Shown here in pieces: positions 39,482 to 40,506 of a stretch of 40,506 nucleotides of DNA. The notes beneath the pieces were generated by a model. That model worked only from the letters and a program-made list of their open reading frames with translations, did no database searches and had not been told where the DNA came from. The translations under genes were made by a program, and so were the position numbers. Within the stretch, counting starts at the first letter, position 1; each line of letters starts with the position of its first letter. Origin of the DNA: Lachnospiraceae bacterium (GTDB lineage Bacteria > Bacillota > Clostridia > Lachnospirales > Lachnospiraceae); the NCBI GenBank assembly GCA_021203305.1, contig JAJQBK010000053.1, positions 3,985-44,490 on the forward strand. Reading direction: 5' to 3'.

Positions 39482-39510
39482 TTGACAGAAATGATGCCCC
39501 GTGTTACACT
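39482..39510 (+). promoter_or_regulatory. Near-consensus promoter upstream of the Rpn-type gene
   Basis: TTGACA (39482-39487), 17-bp spacer, TACACT (39505-39510). It lies about 210 bp before ATG 39719. A second, extended -10-like TGCTATACT occurs at 39627-39635, closer to the gene. The 411-bp gap 39308-39718 holds these and the divergent promoter; no gene is seen. Confidence 0.7.
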
Positions 39511-39718
39511 CTGAGTACAAGAATTAAATGTGACATAAAACAGTAAATGAAAGTATCATATCTACTCTAAATAATTTATTAAATTTCAAAAAGGACGATA
39601 TATCGACCTAATTCAGCAGGGTTCTGTGCTATACTTCTTTTATCGGGAGATTTCCCCCATTATCGAGGTATTTTGCTGCAGACGAAAGGGGCACTCCGGT
39701 AATTTGGGAGGTGAGGCC

Positions 39719-40506
39719 ATGGAACCTGAAAAGAAAGTTCAGACACCTGCCAAAGAGAAAGGGGCGGCCTCTCAGGCTAAGCCCCAGGAAGTACCAAAAG
39801 CAAACCGGAATGTAAAGGACAGCGTTTTCCGGGACATATTTTCAGATAAAAGGTACTTACTTCAGCTGTATCAGATGCTGCATCCGGAGGACAACGACTG
39901 CATGGAGGAGGATCTGACCTGTGTGACGCTGGAACAGATCCTGGTGAGAGATATTCACAATGACCTCGGCTTCATGGCCAAGGACAGAAGCCTGATTATG
40001 CTGGAGGCGCAGAGCAATTGGACGGTGAACATTATAGTCAGGTCTCTGCTGTACATTGCGCGTACTTACCAGGACTATTTCAGGGGAAGTGCCCAGAGCC
40101 TGTTCACCACAAAACCGGTTCATATGCCGGAGCCGGAGATTTATGTCGTTTATTCCGGGGATGAGAAAATCGGGAAAGAGTGGATTACACTGACAGAAGA
40201 GTTCTTTGGAGGGATGCAGACAGCTTTGGAAGTGAGGGTGAAGGTGCTCACTGACAGATCAGGTAATGGCATTGTCAGCCAGTACATCTGCTTCACCAAA
40301 GTAGTGAATGAACAGTTTCGCAGGCTGGGGAGAACGAGGGAAGCAGTAGCAGAAGCGATACAGATCTGCCGGGAACGGAATATACTGAAGGAGTACCTGG
40401 AGAGTCGGCAGAAGGAGGTGGAGGATATTATGTTTACATTGTTTGACCAGGAAGAGGTTTTAAGGGATTTTATCGCCAGTGAGAGGCGGGAGCAGGCGGA
40501 GGAAAC
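39719..40506 (+). CDS. Rpn-family PD-(D/E)XK nuclease/transposase-like protein, 3' end outside the window
   Basis: ATG 39719 follows GGGAGGTGAG; the frame stays open to the right edge (262 codons). After a 30-residue Lys/Pro-rich lead, NVKDSVFRDIFSDKRYLLQLYQMLHPED matches the opening of Rpn (recombination-promoting nuclease) proteins. The nuclease core is D82 in NDLGF and E96-A-Q98 in LIMLEAQS, the E-x-Q form of the motif. The end is Glu/Arg-rich and helical. Family members are often present in many copies in gut Clostridia and may act on DNA during recombination. Native role here is unknown. Confidence 0.8.
   Translation, partial: MEPEKKVQTPAKEKGAASQAKPQEVPKANRNVKDSVFRDIFSDKRYLLQLYQMLHPEDNDCMEEDLTCVTLEQILVRDIHNDLGFMAKDRSLIMLEAQSNWTVNIIVRSLLYIARTYQDYFRGSAQSLFTTKPVHMPEPEIYVVYSGDEKIGKEWITLTEEFFGGMQTALEVRVKVLTDRSGNGIVSQYICFTKVVNEQFRRLGRTREAVAEAIQICRERNILKEYLESRQKEVEDIMFTLFDQEEVLRDFIASERREQAEE

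Noticed and set aside
1-40506. CRISPR arrays, tRNA/rRNA genes, prophage or insertion sequences
   Set aside because: No regularly spaced direct repeats, no tRNA or rRNA signatures, no transposase with terminal repeats; the coding tandem repeats at 3-387, 11021-11122 and 12800-12907 lie inside reading frames.

Overview
The window looks like the chromosome of a gut Clostridia of the Lachnospiraceae type. The evidence is moderate GC, Gram-positive ribosome binding sites (AGGAGG type), sigma-A type promoters, and the small families DUF4250, DUF4364 and DUF1836 alongside an Rpn-type nuclease. All family names come from motifs read by eye, not from a database search. I see no rRNA, tRNA, CRISPR array, prophage or insertion sequence.

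Layout. 1-572: the 3' end of a gene for an acidic Cys/His repeat protein. 727-3238: convergent lipoprotein-modification genes, a divergent Lgt homologue and an apolipoprotein N-acyltransferase (Lnt) homologue. 3590-12367: a six-gene operon encoding three consecutive MacA/HlyD-like adaptors, a MacB/YknZ-type permease, an unrecognised single-pass protein and the ABC ATPase. 12581-14248: a long ClpX paralogue behind a promoter and terminator-like leader. 14333-19099: multi-pass envelope proteins (a GT-C-like protein, a DUF6020-like protein, an acyltransferase-3) and a 57-residue membrane peptide. 19089-26636: mostly housekeeping genes on one strand (hypoxanthine-DNA glycosylase, HD protein, patatin, DUF1836 regulator, PlsC-like acyltransferase with a zinc ribbon, rarA, mnmA, deoD). 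26746-32240: a small membrane protein, a SpoT-like HD hydrolase, a CPA2-type antiporter, clpB and a DUF4250 gene. 32553-40506: a CE4 deacetylase, DUF4364, malic enzyme, aminopeptidase P, phosphoglucomutase and the start of an Rpn nuclease gene.

The most unusual part is the 8.8 kb transporter operon. Its three adaptors share one plan (TM anchor, split lipoyl domain, long coiled coil, beta-barrel) but each carries a different low-complexity insert at the same place. Gly/Met/Asp/Phe/Ser-rich segments recur in adaptor 2, adaptor 3, the permease and the accessory protein. The accessory protein also holds an exact 9-residue Met repeat. This suggests an ABC export machine with co-evolved disordered extracellular modules. 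The substrate cannot be read from the sequence. Secondary points of interest are the CGHYAC repeat protein, the ClpX paralogue lacking the RKH loop, a 122-bp tandem duplication of the 3' end of the glycosylase gene, and a long inverted repeat after clpB.
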